This document shows, piece by piece, positions 52,758 through 64,000 of a DNA stretch of 64,000 nt. Positions within the stretch are counted from its first letter, which is position 1. Each line of letters starts with the position of its first letter. The stretch is taken from NCBI RefSeq assembly GCF_023634765.1, contig NZ_JAMLFX010000003.1, positions 112,992 through 176,991 on the forward strand, in the 5' to 3' direction. Under the pieces are notes generated by a model, which worked only from the letters and a program-made list of their open reading frames with translations, was not told the DNA's origin and did not search any database. A program made the position numbers and the translations under genes. This DNA comes from Pseudomonas sp. AKS31. GTDB taxonomy: Bacteria; Pseudomonadota; Gammaproteobacteria; Pseudomonadales; Pseudomonadaceae.

Positions 52758-54108
52758 GCTGCCTCGCTGGCGCCGCCGGCGCTTGCACAATATTCAGCAC
52801 GCTGCGTTCAGCCAGTTGCAGACTGGCTTCACGCCAGCCGATCCACTGCCAGTCCGCGACATCGCGAGCGGCGGGGAACTGGCCGCTGCGCTGGAATTGA
52901 TTGATCAGGTCGGCAAGGCTTTGCGGATCCTGCAGATCAAAGTACGCCATGAACTCGCCGCCGATTTCGCGGAAAACCGCGATATCGCTGCCCATCGCCG
53001 GCAAGCCACGCTGCATGGCTTCCACCAAGGGCAAACCAAAGCCTTCGACGAATGAAGGAAACACCAGCGCACTGGCGTGGGCGTAAGCGTGTTCAAGGCT
53101 GGTGTCACTGAGGTCGTTGAACAGGAACAGACGCTGGTTCAGCTCAGGATGATTGTGCACTCGGGCGAGCAGGGCGTCGCATTTCCAGCCGACCCGCCCG
53201 GCGATGCACAACCGTGCCGTTGAGCCAGTGGCCCAAGCGCGTTCGAAGGCATCGAGCAGATACGCGTGATTCTTGCGTGGTTCGATGGTGCTGACCATCA
53301 GGTAAATCGGGTCTGTGGTCGTGAACAATTGCTTCAGGCGCGTATCGACCGTGGCCTGGTCGTTGTGCAGATCCAGTTCGGAACCCAAGTGAAAGAAATC
53401 GAACCAGCGCTTGTTGGTTTGCTCGGCACCGATTCTGCGCTGCAATTCTTCCCGCACCTGATCGCGCACCGTGGCAGAAATCGCCATGTAGCCATCGGCC
53501 GTGCGAGTGATCCAGTCGAACCATTCGTTGAAAACCTCGACCAGGCGCGTGTCGTAAAACTGTGGGTGAGTCAGCGGGATCAGGTCGTAGATCACCGCAA
53601 TCATGCCGACGCCGTCGCGTTTCAGTCGCTCGACGTGGGCAAAAAAATCCGAGTGCCAGGATGAGTCCAGCAGCACCAATTGATCGCCCGGCTGATGCTG
53701 CAGGGGTGAACAGCGTTTGAGCAATTGCCTGCGGTTGATTCGTCGGATCAGGCGGGTCGGCAGGCCGAACGCGCCGAAGAGGGTCAGCCGATAGCCGACA
53801 TACAAAATCCGTCGCGCCAGTTTCGAGGTGCATTGTGCATCGCGCCGCTGATGCCATTGCCAGAAGCGGTGGGCGAGGCGCTCCAGGCGTCCACCGAAGG
53901 TTTCCAGCGCGTTGAAAAAAGGCGTATCGCACGGTGCCAGTTGCAGTACACGATAAAGTTCGCCATTGAGCACCACCACCGGCATGCACTCGACGCCTTC
54001 GGCATCTGCAGGCAGTTGCTTGATGACGTTGCGCACCACACGCTGAATCCCCGAGTTGACCGTCGGGTGCTGGAACACGTGAGTGCATTCGACGAGCAAG
54101 CGGGTCAT
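52741..54108 (-). CDS. wbpX: Common polysaccharide antigen D-rhamnosyltransferase WbpX
   Basis: ATG 54108 overlaps the wzt stop (ATGA) and gives 455 residues; the open frame to 54177 lies inside wzt. It is a GT4 protein with STIEPRKNHAYLLDAFE and FPSFVEGFGLPLVEAMQRG in its C-terminal half and a longer N-terminal half than its neighbours. Position after wzt and length agree with P. aeruginosa WbpX. Confidence 0.87.
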   Translation of the reverse strand: MTRLLVECTHVFQHPTVNSGIQRVVRNVIKQLPADAEGVECMPVVVLNGELYRVLQLAPCDTPFFNALETFGGRLERLAHRFWQWHQRRDAQCTSKLARRILYVGYRLTLFGAFGLPTRLIRRINRRQLLKRCSPLQHQPGDQLVLLDSSWHSDFFAHVERLKRDGVGMIAVIYDLIPLTHPQFYDTRLVEVFNEWFDWITRTADGYMAISATVRDQVREELQRRIGAEQTNKRWFDFFHLGSELDLHNDQATVDTRLKQLFTTTDPIYLMVSTIEPRKNHAYLLDAFERAWATGSTARLCIAGRVGWKCDALLARVHNHPELNQRLFLFNDLSDTSLEHAYAHASALVFPSFVEGFGLPLVEAMQRGLPAMGSDIAVFREIGGEFMAYFDLQDPQSLADLINQFQRSGQFPAARDVADWQWIGWREASLQLAERSVLNIVQAPAAPARQHAHCS

Positions 54109-55358
54109 GGCAAGCGCTCGACAGGCCGGACTTCCGTGTCGCGGGTGATGGTGGTCTTGGCGCCAAGCCATGAACAACCGACGAAATCTTCCTGACGGTT
54201 GTTGATCACGTGGAACACCAGCCCGTAGTCACGCCATTCGAAATTGCGATCGAGGTGAGAGTCCAGGCGCGACAGGCTCAGCGATACGGAATAATTACCT
54301 TTGCCCAGCCCCATGACGAAGGCAAAGCGATAGGTGAAACGCTCGCCGGCGTGCAGGTCGGTCAGCGCCTTGTCCAGACGATGGGTGTTGATGCCGTACA
54401 TCATCTGGCCCAAGCGATCCTTGAGGATAAAGCCCAGCACCAGTCGTTCGATGTCCTTGCGCACTTCGACTTTGACTTCGAGTACCACCGGCTGACCGAC
54501 TTCGGCGGCATCGATGCTGCGATCGTTTTCATCGAGCAGGCGCACGCCGAGAATGGCGGCTTCGCCAGTGCCTGATACCGTTTGCACTTCGCCCCCGGCG
54601 AGCATTTCCTGGCGGACGATCTGGCCTTCGCGTTCAGCCATCAGCGCGTTGTAGTAATCGAGTACCGGTTCCGGTTTGCCGTACATGGCCATGCGGCCAT
54701 CCTTGAGCAGGATCGCCGAATCGCAGATCGATTGAATGGCTGAACGGTCGTGGGACACGATCAGCAGCGTGGTCCCGGATTTGCGGAAGCTGCGGATGCG
54801 TTCGAAGCTTTTGTGCTGGAAGTAGGCGTCGCCCACTGACAGCGCCTCGTCGACGATGAGGATGTCCGGGCGTCGAGCCGTGGCGACGCTGAACGCCAGA
54901 CGCATTTGCATGCCGCTGGAATAGGTGCGCACCGGGTGGTCGATGGCGTCGCCGATTTCGGCGAAATGCTCGATCTCGGGTAGCAGTGCTTCGATTTCTT
55001 CGAGCTGCATCCCCAACAGTTGACCGGCCATGATTGCGTTCTGACGCCCGGTGAAATCCGGGTGGAAGCCCATACCCAGTTCCAGCAGCGCGGCCACGCG
55101 GCCTTGCAGTTCGATCGTGCCGCTGGTGGGTTGGGTGGTGCCGGTAATCATCTTCAGCAAGGTGCTTTTGCCAGCGCCGTTGGCGCCGACGATGCCCACG
55201 GCTTCACCGGGGGCGATTTCGAATTCGACGTCTCGCAGTACCCAGTGCTGGTGGTGACGGATCGGCGAAAACGGGATCAGCCACTCGGCCAGGCGGCTCC
55301 AGCGGTTGGGGTATTGTTTATAGGCCTTGCTCAGGCCGGTGACGCGAATATGTCCCAT
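54105..55358 (-). CDS. wzt: O-antigen ABC transporter, ATP-binding protein Wzt
   Basis: This 417-residue protein has an N-terminal ATPase with Walker A GANGAGKST, signature TYSSGMQMRLAF and Walker B ILIVDEALSVGD. A C-terminal ~170-residue Wzt-C domain follows, which in related systems binds the finished polymer end. With Wzm it exports the undecaprenyl-linked chain to the periplasm. The start overlaps the wzm stop by one base. Confidence 0.95.
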   Translation of the reverse strand: MGHIRVTGLSKAYKQYPNRWSRLAEWLIPFSPIRHHQHWVLRDVEFEIAPGEAVGIVGANGAGKSTLLKMITGTTQPTSGTIELQGRVAALLELGMGFHPDFTGRQNAIMAGQLLGMQLEEIEALLPEIEHFAEIGDAIDHPVRTYSSGMQMRLAFSVATARRPDILIVDEALSVGDAYFQHKSFERIRSFRKSGTTLLIVSHDRSAIQSICDSAILLKDGRMAMYGKPEPVLDYYNALMAEREGQIVRQEMLAGGEVQTVSGTGEAAILGVRLLDENDRSIDAAEVGQPVVLEVKVEVRKDIERLVLGFILKDRLGQMMYGINTHRLDKALTDLHAGERFTYRFAFVMGLGKGNYSVSLSLSRLDSHLDRNFEWRDYGLVFHVINNRQEDFVGCSWLGAKTTITRDTEVRPVERLP

Positions 55359-56155
55359 CAGAGTTCATCCACCATTTCGCCGACGCGCTGGCGAAACAGC
55401 CGCAGACCGATCAGACAAAACAGCGCACCCGTGATGAAGATCGGCAGCAGCGAGCTCCAGACCGGCCACTGACCGTAGAGGAACAGGTTCTGATAGCTGC
55501 TGAACAGGTTGGTCAGCGGGTTGAGTTGCAGCAGGCGCTGCACCCATTCCGGCAGGATCGTGATCGGGTAAACGATCGGCGTCAGCCAGAACCAGAATTG
55601 CAGGCAGATGCCGAAGAGCTGGCCGACATCGCGGAAGAACACATTCAATACGCCCAGCACCATGCCCAGTCCGGCGCAGAACATCATTTGCAGGGCGATC
55701 AATGGAATCAGCGCCAGCAACGCCATGCCTGGCCAGCGTCCGGTGATCAGCAGAAAGCCCAGGAACAGGCTGATGATGATCGCGAAGTTGATCCCGGCGT
55801 TGCACAGCACAATCACTGGCAGGCAGATGCGCGGGAAGCTGATTTTCTTCAGCAGGTTGGCGTTTTCCAGAAACATGTTCTGGCTGCGCAAGGTGATTTC
55901 AGAGAAAAGTCCCCATGCCAGCAGCCCGGCGCAGAGGTAGACGCTGTAGGCCATGCTGTCATCCACCCCGGGTAAACGGGCGCGCATGATGTGGGAAAAA
56001 ATCACGGTGTAAACGACGATCATCGACAGTGGATTGAAGATCGGCCACAGGGCACCAAACAAAGAATTGCGGTACCGCGCTTGAAACTCTCGCTGCACGC
56101 TGCCGAGGATGAAACCCCGGTAGCCAAGCAGCGAGCGGAACAGGGAAAGCAGCAT
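55358..56155 (-). CDS. wzm: O-antigen ABC transporter, permease Wzm
   Basis: This 265-residue ABC-2 permease has six hydrophobic segments, with REFQARYRNSLFGALWPIFNP near the N-terminus and the cytosolic coupling region before it. The ATG directly follows the wbpW stop (TAAATG). It is the partner of the Wzt encoded next. Confidence 0.95.
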   Translation of the reverse strand: MLLSLFRSLLGYRGFILGSVQREFQARYRNSLFGALWPIFNPLSMIVVYTVIFSHIMRARLPGVDDSMAYSVYLCAGLLAWGLFSEITLRSQNMFLENANLLKKISFPRICLPVIVLCNAGINFAIIISLFLGFLLITGRWPGMALLALIPLIALQMMFCAGLGMVLGVLNVFFRDVGQLFGICLQFWFWLTPIVYPITILPEWVQRLLQLNPLTNLFSSYQNLFLYGQWPVWSSLLPIFITGALFCLIGLRLFRQRVGEMVDEL

Positions 56156-57598
56156 TTAATCCGTCCTGCCGTACTGGTCTTCGAAGCGGACGATGTCGTC
56201 CTCTCCCAGGTATTCGCCGCTTTGTACTTCGATGATCACCAGATCGATCACCCCGGGGTTTTCCAGGCGATGCTTGTGGCCGGCGGCGATGAAGGTCGAT
56301 TCATTCTTGGCCACCAGCGTCGTACCGCTGCCGTTGTTGGTGACTTTGGCCATGCCTTCGACCACCACCCAGTGTTCGTTGCGGTGATGGTGCATTTGCA
56401 GCGAGAGCTTGCCCCCAGGCTTGACCACGATCCGTTTGATCTTGAAGCGCGGGCCCTCCTCGAGCACGGTGTAGGTGCCCCATGGACGGCTGACGGTACG
56501 ATGCAGCCGATAGGCTTCGTGGGATTTGTCCTTGAGTTGCTTGGCCACGCGGCGGACGTCCTGCGCACGGTCGGCGTGGGCCACCAGTACGGCGTCGGCG
56601 GTGTCGACCACGATCAGGTTATCCACACCCACCGTAGCCACCAGCCGGCCTTCGCTTTGGACGAAGTTGTTGTGGCTGTCGATGAAAATAGCCTCGCCGC
56701 TGGCGCGGTTGTTGTCGGCGTCGGCTGGCACCAGCGCCGCCACGGCGCCCCACGAACCGATGTCGCTCCAGTCGAAACCGGCGGGCACGACCACGACTTT
56801 TTCCGAGCGCTCCATCAGTGCGTAGTCGATGGAGATGTCGGTGATTTCAGCGAACAGCGCCGGCGACAGTTCCTGTTGCAGGCAGCCGACGGTTTCGATC
56901 GGCGCGCTGGCGGCCATGCAGGTGCGGGTCTGCTCCAGCAGCTCAGGCGCATGCAATTGCAGTTCGGCAATGACGGTGGCGGTGGTGAAGCAGAACATGC
57001 CTGAATTCCACAGGAAGTTGCCGCTTTCCAGATAGTGCGTAGCGGTTTGCAGGTCGGGTTTCTCGACGAAACGCTGCACCTTCGCCGCGCCTCTGGCATC
57101 CAGCGGCGCGCCGGTTTCGATATAGCCGAAGCCGGTTTCCGGCGCGGTCGGGATCACGCCGAAGGTCACCAGATAGCCGTCTTTGGCCAGATTGACCGCA
57201 TGCTCGACTGCGGTTTTCAGTGCGTCCTGATTGACGATCAAATGGTCAGCGGGCATCACCACCATGATCGCGTCGTCACCGTGCAACGCCTGCAGCGACA
57301 ACGCGGCGGCAGCAATGGCCGGCGCCGTGTTGCGCCCGGTCGGCTCCAGCAGAAAGTGCCCGCGATGGCGCGACACATGAGCGGCGCAATAGTGATCCTT
57401 GCTCTGGAAGTAGTACTCGCGGTTGGTCACCGTGACAATGTCGCCCCAGCCGTCCAGCAGCGCTGCCGCACGCTGGTAGGTCTTGCCCAGCAGCGACTGG
57501 CCGTCGGGCAAATGCATGAATGGCTTGGGATGGCCCTCGCGGGACACTGGCCACAAACGGGTGCCGGCGCCGCCGGACAGAATCACGGGGATCAGCAT
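56156..57598 (-). CDS. wbpW: Mannose-1-phosphate guanylyltransferase / mannose-6-phosphate isomerase
   Basis: This 480-residue type II enzyme has an N-terminal nucleotidyltransferase (LSGGAGTRLWPVSREGHPKP, FVEKPD) and a C-terminal cupin isomerase (MHHHRNEHWVVVEGMAKV). It makes GDP-mannose, the substrate of Gmd encoded 3 bp upstream. AlgA and PslB are paralogues in pseudomonads; operon position supports WbpW. Confidence 0.93.
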   Translation of the reverse strand: MLIPVILSGGAGTRLWPVSREGHPKPFMHLPDGQSLLGKTYQRAAALLDGWGDIVTVTNREYYFQSKDHYCAAHVSRHRGHFLLEPTGRNTAPAIAAAALSLQALHGDDAIMVVMPADHLIVNQDALKTAVEHAVNLAKDGYLVTFGVIPTAPETGFGYIETGAPLDARGAAKVQRFVEKPDLQTATHYLESGNFLWNSGMFCFTTATVIAELQLHAPELLEQTRTCMAASAPIETVGCLQQELSPALFAEITDISIDYALMERSEKVVVVPAGFDWSDIGSWGAVAALVPADADNNRASGEAIFIDSHNNFVQSEGRLVATVGVDNLIVVDTADAVLVAHADRAQDVRRVAKQLKDKSHEAYRLHRTVSRPWGTYTVLEEGPRFKIKRIVVKPGGKLSLQMHHHRNEHWVVVEGMAKVTNNGSGTTLVAKNESTFIAAGHKHRLENPGVIDLVIIEVQSGEYLGEDDIVRFEDQYGRTD

Positions 57599-57601
57599 GA
57601 C

Positions 57602-59484
<1,883 letters not shown>

Positions 59485-59911
59485 ACAGCGACCCCTTGGT
59501 CTTGAACTTGCGCCACTTTCCCACATGCTTCAGGGAAGGGTCTGACAGACCGAAAGAAAAACCGGCTAAAAGACAGGCGAAGTCAGTTGTTGTAGTTGTT
59601 TGTAGCCAATCTGTGCCAATTGCTCGGCAATTTCAACAGGCCATACCGTGACCGGTCAGTTCTCGTAAGCCTAGTACGATTTATTCCCGTCGGGCGGTTC
59701 CCGGATCCCGGATGGATGTGTTTAGAATGGCCCTCGTCGCTATTTCCTCCGGTCTGCCGTGGGCGTAGCGCAACGGGGTGAAACTGACCACTAAAACAAA
59801 AACGAAGACGGGTCTGAGGTTGCTGGACAAGTCGCGGTACTGCCGACTTGATCCAACGCCCGGTCGTCATAGCATGAGGTTGCCAGGACGGCTGCTTCAT
59901 CGTGGGATGCC
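59485..59911. other. Divergent promoter region of the two polysaccharide operons
   Basis: This 427-bp region lies between rmd (leftward) and the glycosyltransferase operon (rightward) and must hold both promoters. A TTTAGAAT box near 59728 could be a -10 element. I see no RfaH/ops element, riboswitch or terminator. Confidence 0.5.
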
Positions 59912-61489
59912 ATGAATTTCATTCTTTACTCGGACGTCAATGACAGTTCCATCGGCCAGAGTCTCGGGCGTCCGGAATACAGTTACTACTTCGTGCTCAA
60001 AGCCTATCGCCCGGTGCTGGAAAGTCTTGGGCATGTGCACGTGGTGTCGTCCACCGCCGATGTCGATCCGCTGTATCGACAACGGCTTGCCGCCGGCGAA
60101 GACAGCCTCTTCCTGTCGTTCACTCCGCCGCAGAAAACCCCGGTCGACCTCGAATGCCCGACCGTGTGTGTGGTGGCGTGGGAGTTCGACTCGATTCCTG
60201 ACGAGCAATGGGACAACGACCCGCGCCAGGACTGGACGCAGATGCTCGCTCGCCATGGGCGGGTTATCACCCTGTCGAGCCACACCGCCCGGGCCATTCG
60301 CCGCGCCATGGGCGAAGACTTCCCGGTGTTGGTATTGCCCACGCCGCTATGGGAAAACTTCGCGGCGATTCGTCAGCAGACGCTCAGTCTGCCGGTCAAG
60401 TCAGGCACGTCGCTGGCGATCAAAGGCTGCATTTTCGATACCCGTACCCTCGGTCTTTGCGCCGATGCGCTGATTCCGACGCCGATCACGCCTGAAGAGG
60501 AAGCCGCGCTGGCGGCCGAAATCGAAGCCGCACGTCCGCCGCCACTGACCCTCAAACGCCGCTTCGTCATTGCCCGGCATTATCTGCGTCTATGGGCGCT
60601 GGATCTGGGACACGCGCAGGCAGAGCCGGTGCCGCGGGTCAAGTTTCTCTATCACTGGTATTGGGAAGGCATTCGCGATCTGGTGCCGGACACGCTGCAC
60701 GGCTGGCTCGAACAGCGTCTGCCGGCTGTGTGCGGGCCGCTGCCGGTGCCTGTAGTCGAACCGGTGACGCTGGACTTGCCGGACACCACATCGGTGGTCG
60801 AGACCACAGTCGACGGTGTGGTGTACGTCACGGTGTTCAACCCCAAGGACGGGCGCAAGAACTGGCATCAACTGATTACCGCATTCTGTTGGGCGTTTCG
60901 CGAAACGTCCGACGCGACGCTCGTGTTGAAGATTACCCAGAACGATCTGGCCTCCTACTACAGCGAGTTGATGACATTGCTTGCGCAACTCACGCCGTTC
61001 GCCTGCCGGGTGGTGGTGATGCACGGTTACCTCGACGACGCGCAATATGCCAGGCTCTATCAGGCCGCGAGTTTCTATGTGAACGCCTCACGCTGTGAAG
61101 GGCTGTGCCTGCCACTGATGGAGTTCATGTCCAGCGGCAAACCGGTGATTGCCCCCGATCACACGGCGATGGAAGACTACATCGATGACTCGGTGGCCTT
61201 CGTGATCAAGTCCAGCGAAGAGCTGACGATCTGGCCGCAGGACACCCGCATCATCTACCGCACATTGCGTTATCGCCCGGACTGGGGCTCGTTGAAAAAC
61301 GCCTACGAACACAGCTATCGGATGGCCAGGACCCAGCCTCAGGATTATCAGCGGATGTCCATCGCCGCCATCGATCGCATGCACGATTACTGCGCGTTCG
61401 CCCCTGTGCAAAAACGCATGGCGGACTTTTTCGCGCTGGTACCCAGGGCTGCCGATGCCGCGACCGTGACGGATAACGCCTCATGCTGA
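59912..61489 (+). CDS. Glycosyltransferase (GT4-like), polymer modification operon
   Basis: This 525-residue protein begins MNFILYSDVNDSSIGQSLG. The C-terminal half has the GT-B donor-binding pattern (TVFNPKDGRKNWHQL, NASRCEGLCLPLMEFMSSGKP). It is a paralogue of the next gene (shared GRxEYSYYFVLKxYRPVLE near the N-terminus) but carries about 95 extra residues around 185-280 (LKRRFVIARHYLRLWALD). Similar genes lie next to rmd in P. aeruginosa (PA5455/PA5456) and affect common polysaccharide antigen synthesis. The sugar transferred is unknown. Confidence 0.85.
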   Translation: MNFILYSDVNDSSIGQSLGRPEYSYYFVLKAYRPVLESLGHVHVVSSTADVDPLYRQRLAAGEDSLFLSFTPPQKTPVDLECPTVCVVAWEFDSIPDEQWDNDPRQDWTQMLARHGRVITLSSHTARAIRRAMGEDFPVLVLPTPLWENFAAIRQQTLSLPVKSGTSLAIKGCIFDTRTLGLCADALIPTPITPEEEAALAAEIEAARPPPLTLKRRFVIARHYLRLWALDLGHAQAEPVPRVKFLYHWYWEGIRDLVPDTLHGWLEQRLPAVCGPLPVPVVEPVTLDLPDTTSVVETTVDGVVYVTVFNPKDGRKNWHQLITAFCWAFRETSDATLVLKITQNDLASYYSELMTLLAQLTPFACRVVVMHGYLDDAQYARLYQAASFYVNASRCEGLCLPLMEFMSSGKPVIAPDHTAMEDYIDDSVAFVIKSSEELTIWPQDTRIIYRTLRYRPDWGSLKNAYEHSYRMARTQPQDYQRMSIAAIDRMHDYCAFAPVQKRMADFFALVPRAADAATVTDNASC

Positions 61490-62784
61490 TCATCATTCAC
61501 TCGGAAACCAACCAGCACACCATCGCGCAGAACCTCGGGCGTTCGGAGTACAGCTACTACTTTGTGCTCAAGGAATATCGTCCGGTACTCGAACGACTCG
61601 GGCGGGTGGTGGAAGTGCTCGATCCGCAGGTTGAGGTCGATGCGCTGTACCTGGAGTGCCTGAGCCGCGGCGAGCCGTGTGTGTTTCTGTCGTTCTCGCC
61701 GCCACATCGCACCCCGGTGCACCTGGCGTGTCCGACATTGCCGGTGTTTGCATGGGAATTCAGCACCATCCCCAACGAGCCGTTTGCCGGTGAGCCGCGC
61801 AACGATTGGCGCACGGTGCTGGCTGCCTGTGGCGCGGCGATCACCCATTCCAGTTACACAGTGAACGCTGTGCGCGAAGCGATGACGGATGACTACCCGA
61901 TAATTGCGGTGCCGGCGCCGGTGTGGGATCGCTTTGCCGCACGCGGTTCACAGTTGCAGGCGCAAACCACGACGGAGCCGTTGCGCCTGACGATCAAAGG
62001 GCTGGTGGCGGACAGTCGCACGCTCGATCTGAATGCGTTCGGCCCGGCCCATTTGCGCAGTGGCGCCGGCATCGATTTCACCGCGCCGGTCACCGCGCAG
62101 GAACTGTTGCTCGACGGCGTGGTGTACACCTCGGTGTTCAATCCTGGCGACGGGCGTAAGAACTGGGAAGACATGCTCAGCGCCTTCTGTGTGAGTTTTC
62201 GCGACGTCGAAGATGCCACGCTGGTGCTGAAACTGACCCACCACGATGCCGAAGAAGCCCTCAGCGACATCCTCCACCACCTGTACAAAAACCAGTCCTA
62301 CCGCTGCCGCATCGTGTTGATCTATGGCTACCTTGCCGATCCGGATTATGAGCGGTTGGTGCAGGCCACCCGTTACGTGGTCAACACGTCGTATGGCGAA
62401 GGTCAGTGTTTGCCATTGATGGAGTTCATGTCCTGCGGCAAACCGGCGGTGGCGCCGCGCACCACGGCAATGATCGATTACCTGAGCGCCGACAATGCCT
62501 TTCTGATCGAGTCCACCGACGAACTGACCGCCTGGCCGCACGACCCGCGTCGGGCCTTTCGCACGTTGCGTTATGTGACCAATTGGGCGTCGTTGTGTGC
62601 AGCCTATAAAGCCAGTTACGAGGTGGCGAAAAACCACCCGGCGCGTTACGCACAGATGTCGGTGCAAGCCGTCAACAGCCTGCAAGGTTTCTGCAGTCAG
62701 GCCGTGGCTGAACAGCGTCTGCAGGTATTCCTCGCACAGTTGTTCGAACAGCGCTGCATGGCCATGGAAACTCCCCAAGCATGA
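61483..62784 (+). CDS. Glycosyltransferase (GT4-like), paralogue of the preceding gene
   Basis: This 433-residue protein has the same N-terminal motif and the same donor-site pattern (SVFNPGDGRKNWEDM, NTSYGEGQCLPLMEFMSCGKP), without the inserted segment. Its ATG overlaps the previous stop (ATGCTGA, 61483-61489). The tandem pair probably arose by duplication. Both proteins lack signal peptides and membrane helices, so they act on the cytoplasmic side before export. Confidence 0.85.
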   Translation: MLIIIHSETNQHTIAQNLGRSEYSYYFVLKEYRPVLERLGRVVEVLDPQVEVDALYLECLSRGEPCVFLSFSPPHRTPVHLACPTLPVFAWEFSTIPNEPFAGEPRNDWRTVLAACGAAITHSSYTVNAVREAMTDDYPIIAVPAPVWDRFAARGSQLQAQTTTEPLRLTIKGLVADSRTLDLNAFGPAHLRSGAGIDFTAPVTAQELLLDGVVYTSVFNPGDGRKNWEDMLSAFCVSFRDVEDATLVLKLTHHDAEEALSDILHHLYKNQSYRCRIVLIYGYLADPDYERLVQATRYVVNTSYGEGQCLPLMEFMSCGKPAVAPRTTAMIDYLSADNAFLIESTDELTAWPHDPRRAFRTLRYVTNWASLCAAYKASYEVAKNHPARYAQMSVQAVNSLQGFCSQAVAEQRLQVFLAQLFEQRCMAMETPQA

Positions 62785-63935
62785 GCAGCAAACGGATCAT
62801 GGACATTGAAGTCCTGCGCGCCATTGCCGTGCTGGGCGTGCTGTTCCACCATCTGCAGGGCAGCCTGTTCACCGACCCGGTGCCGTTGCTGGAGAAGATT
62901 CATGGCTGGGCGCAGCCGTGGTGGGGCGTCGATCTGTTCTTCGCGATTTCCGGCTTTGTCATCGCCCGTAGCCTGATTCCGACGCTGCAAGGCTGTACGA
63001 CTCGCCGGGAATATTGGCAGCAAACGCGCAATTTCTGGCTGCGCCGGGCGTTTCGCCTGTTGCCGTCGGCCTGGTTGTGGCTGGCGCTGATGCTGCTGGC
63101 CTGCGTTTTTCTCAACCGTTCCGGCGCGTTCGGGACGTTGTCCGCGAACCTGCAAGCGACGCTGGCCGGGGTGCTGCAGTACGCGAACTTCCGTTTTGCC
63201 GACAGCTTCTTTCATTACGAGTACGGCAGCAGTTTTGTCTACTGGAGCCTGGCGCTGGAGGAGCAGTTCTATCTGCTATTCCCGCTGTTGATTGTGCTGT
63301 TTCGCCAGCGTCTGGTCTGGGCGTTGCTGGCTCTGGTGGCGGTGCAGATTCTGAGCGTGCGCACGCCGTTGCTGATGTTCGTGCGGACAGACGCGCTGGC
63401 ACTCGGCGTGTTGTTGGCGATGTGGAGCGCGCAGCCGGGTTATCAACGCTGGGAGCCGACCTTCTTGCGTCGACCGTGGGCCGCAATTGCGACGTTTATC
63501 GCCATCGGATCACTGTTGAGCTTCATGGCCACCGACCGTTTCACTTCTGCCCCTTACCGTATCGGATCGATTGCCGTACTCGGCGCCTTGCTGGTGTGGA
63601 TCGCTTCGTACAACCGCGACTACCTGATGCCTGCCGGTGCTGTGCAGCGTGTGCTGGCGTGGGTCGGCAGTCGCTCCTACGGTATGTACCTGATCCACAT
63701 TCCGGCCTATCAACTGGTGCGTGAACTGATCTTCCGTTTGCAGAACGCCGGTTTGCCCAGCCCCGCCGGGCATCCGATCGTCACCCTGTTGCTCGCGTTC
63801 GGCCTGATCGTGCTGCTCAGCGAACTGAATTACCGCGTTATCGAAATGCCGATGCGCAACCGTGGCGCAGCATTGGTCAAACGCCTCGGCACGTCCCGAA
63901 CCGCCATCCCATCCTCTGGAGCCACCTCATGCTGA
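62781..63935 (+). CDS. Membrane acyltransferase (acyltransferase 3 / OafA family)
   Basis: This 384-residue integral membrane protein has about ten hydrophobic helices. The family signature is present (DIEVLRAIAVLGVLFHH, WWGVDLFFAISGFVIARSL), with an Arg-rich segment (FWLRRAFRLLP) and SLALEEQFYLLFP. Proteins of this family O-acetylate surface polysaccharides. It overlaps the previous gene (ATGA) and the next (ATGCTGA), so it belongs to the modification operon. The likely substrate is the D-rhamnan or its terminal sugars. Confidence 0.9.
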   Translation: MSSKRIMDIEVLRAIAVLGVLFHHLQGSLFTDPVPLLEKIHGWAQPWWGVDLFFAISGFVIARSLIPTLQGCTTRREYWQQTRNFWLRRAFRLLPSAWLWLALMLLACVFLNRSGAFGTLSANLQATLAGVLQYANFRFADSFFHYEYGSSFVYWSLALEEQFYLLFPLLIVLFRQRLVWALLALVAVQILSVRTPLLMFVRTDALALGVLLAMWSAQPGYQRWEPTFLRRPWAAIATFIAIGSLLSFMATDRFTSAPYRIGSIAVLGALLVWIASYNRDYLMPAGAVQRVLAWVGSRSYGMYLIHIPAYQLVRELIFRLQNAGLPSPAGHPIVTLLLAFGLIVLLSELNYRVIEMPMRNRGAALVKRLGTSRTAIPSSGATSC

Positions 63936-64000
63936 GCCTTTTGAAGAAACTCACGGCGGGCACGCCTGCTCCGGCCGCCGCGCAGCCTGTCGCGGCGGTC
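63929..64000 (+). CDS. Start of the next gene in the modification operon (cut by window edge)
   Basis: ATG 63929 overlaps the acyltransferase stop (ATGCTGA) and follows GGAG. Only 24 codons are visible (MLSLLKKLTAGTPAPAAAQP), too few to identify the product. In P. aeruginosa the equivalent place is taken by methyltransferase genes. Confidence 0.6.
   Translation, partial: MLSLLKKLTAGTPAPAAAQPVAAV

Overview
The window is a stretch of a Pseudomonas chromosome around the replication origin; gene order and protein sequences look like the P. fluorescens group. The evidence is the minus-strand block dnaA-dnaN-recF-gyrB facing the plus-strand block rpmH-rnpA-yidD-yidC-mnmE-mnmG-rsmG-parA-parB-atpIBEFHAGDC-glmU-glmR-glmS, a Pseudomonas-type parS palindrome, and a common polysaccharide antigen (D-rhamnan) locus in the order known from P. 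aeruginosa.

Positions 1-384 hold the end of a response regulator gene and a terminator shared with gyrB. Positions 385-19595 are a complete Tn7-like transposon of 19,211 bp. Its ends match (TGTAGGTTCACA at both, 21 of 23 terminal bases identical), it is flanked by a 5-bp duplication CCGGG, and it lies directly behind the gyrB stop codon. Its right end carries tnsA, tnsB, a short tnsC and a 611-residue tniQ/tnsD, all reading inward as in Tn7. There is no tnsE and no CRISPR-Cas. The cargo is a type I restriction-modification operon (hsdR, a small coupled ORF, hsdS, a prrC anticodon nuclease, hsdM) plus a lipoprotein, a small HTH-like protein, an unrecognised two-gene unit (80 and 443 residues) and a possible 43-residue peptide. 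The right end also contains a terminator that looks like a diverged copy of the gyrB terminator. The usual Tn7 site behind glmS (about 46.6 kb) is empty.

Positions 19602-46623 are the conserved core. Two DnaA-box clusters next to AT-rich tracts, one between dnaA and rpmH and one between mnmE and mnmG, resemble each other in detail and look like paralogous origin elements. Perfect DnaA boxes recur through the core genes; I found none inside the transposon. After the core come a LysR regulator, a glutathione S-transferase and a fused PNPOx/flavin reductase/ferredoxin protein.

Positions 50435-64000 are the common polysaccharide antigen locus: rmd-gmd-wbpW-wzm-wzt-wbpX-wbpY-wbpZ on the minus strand make GDP-D-rhamnose, polymerise it and export the chain. 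A divergent plus-strand operon of two paralogous glycosyltransferases, an acyltransferase and a further cut-off gene probably modifies or finishes the polymer. Most genes there are joined by 1-8 base overlaps, which suggests translational coupling.
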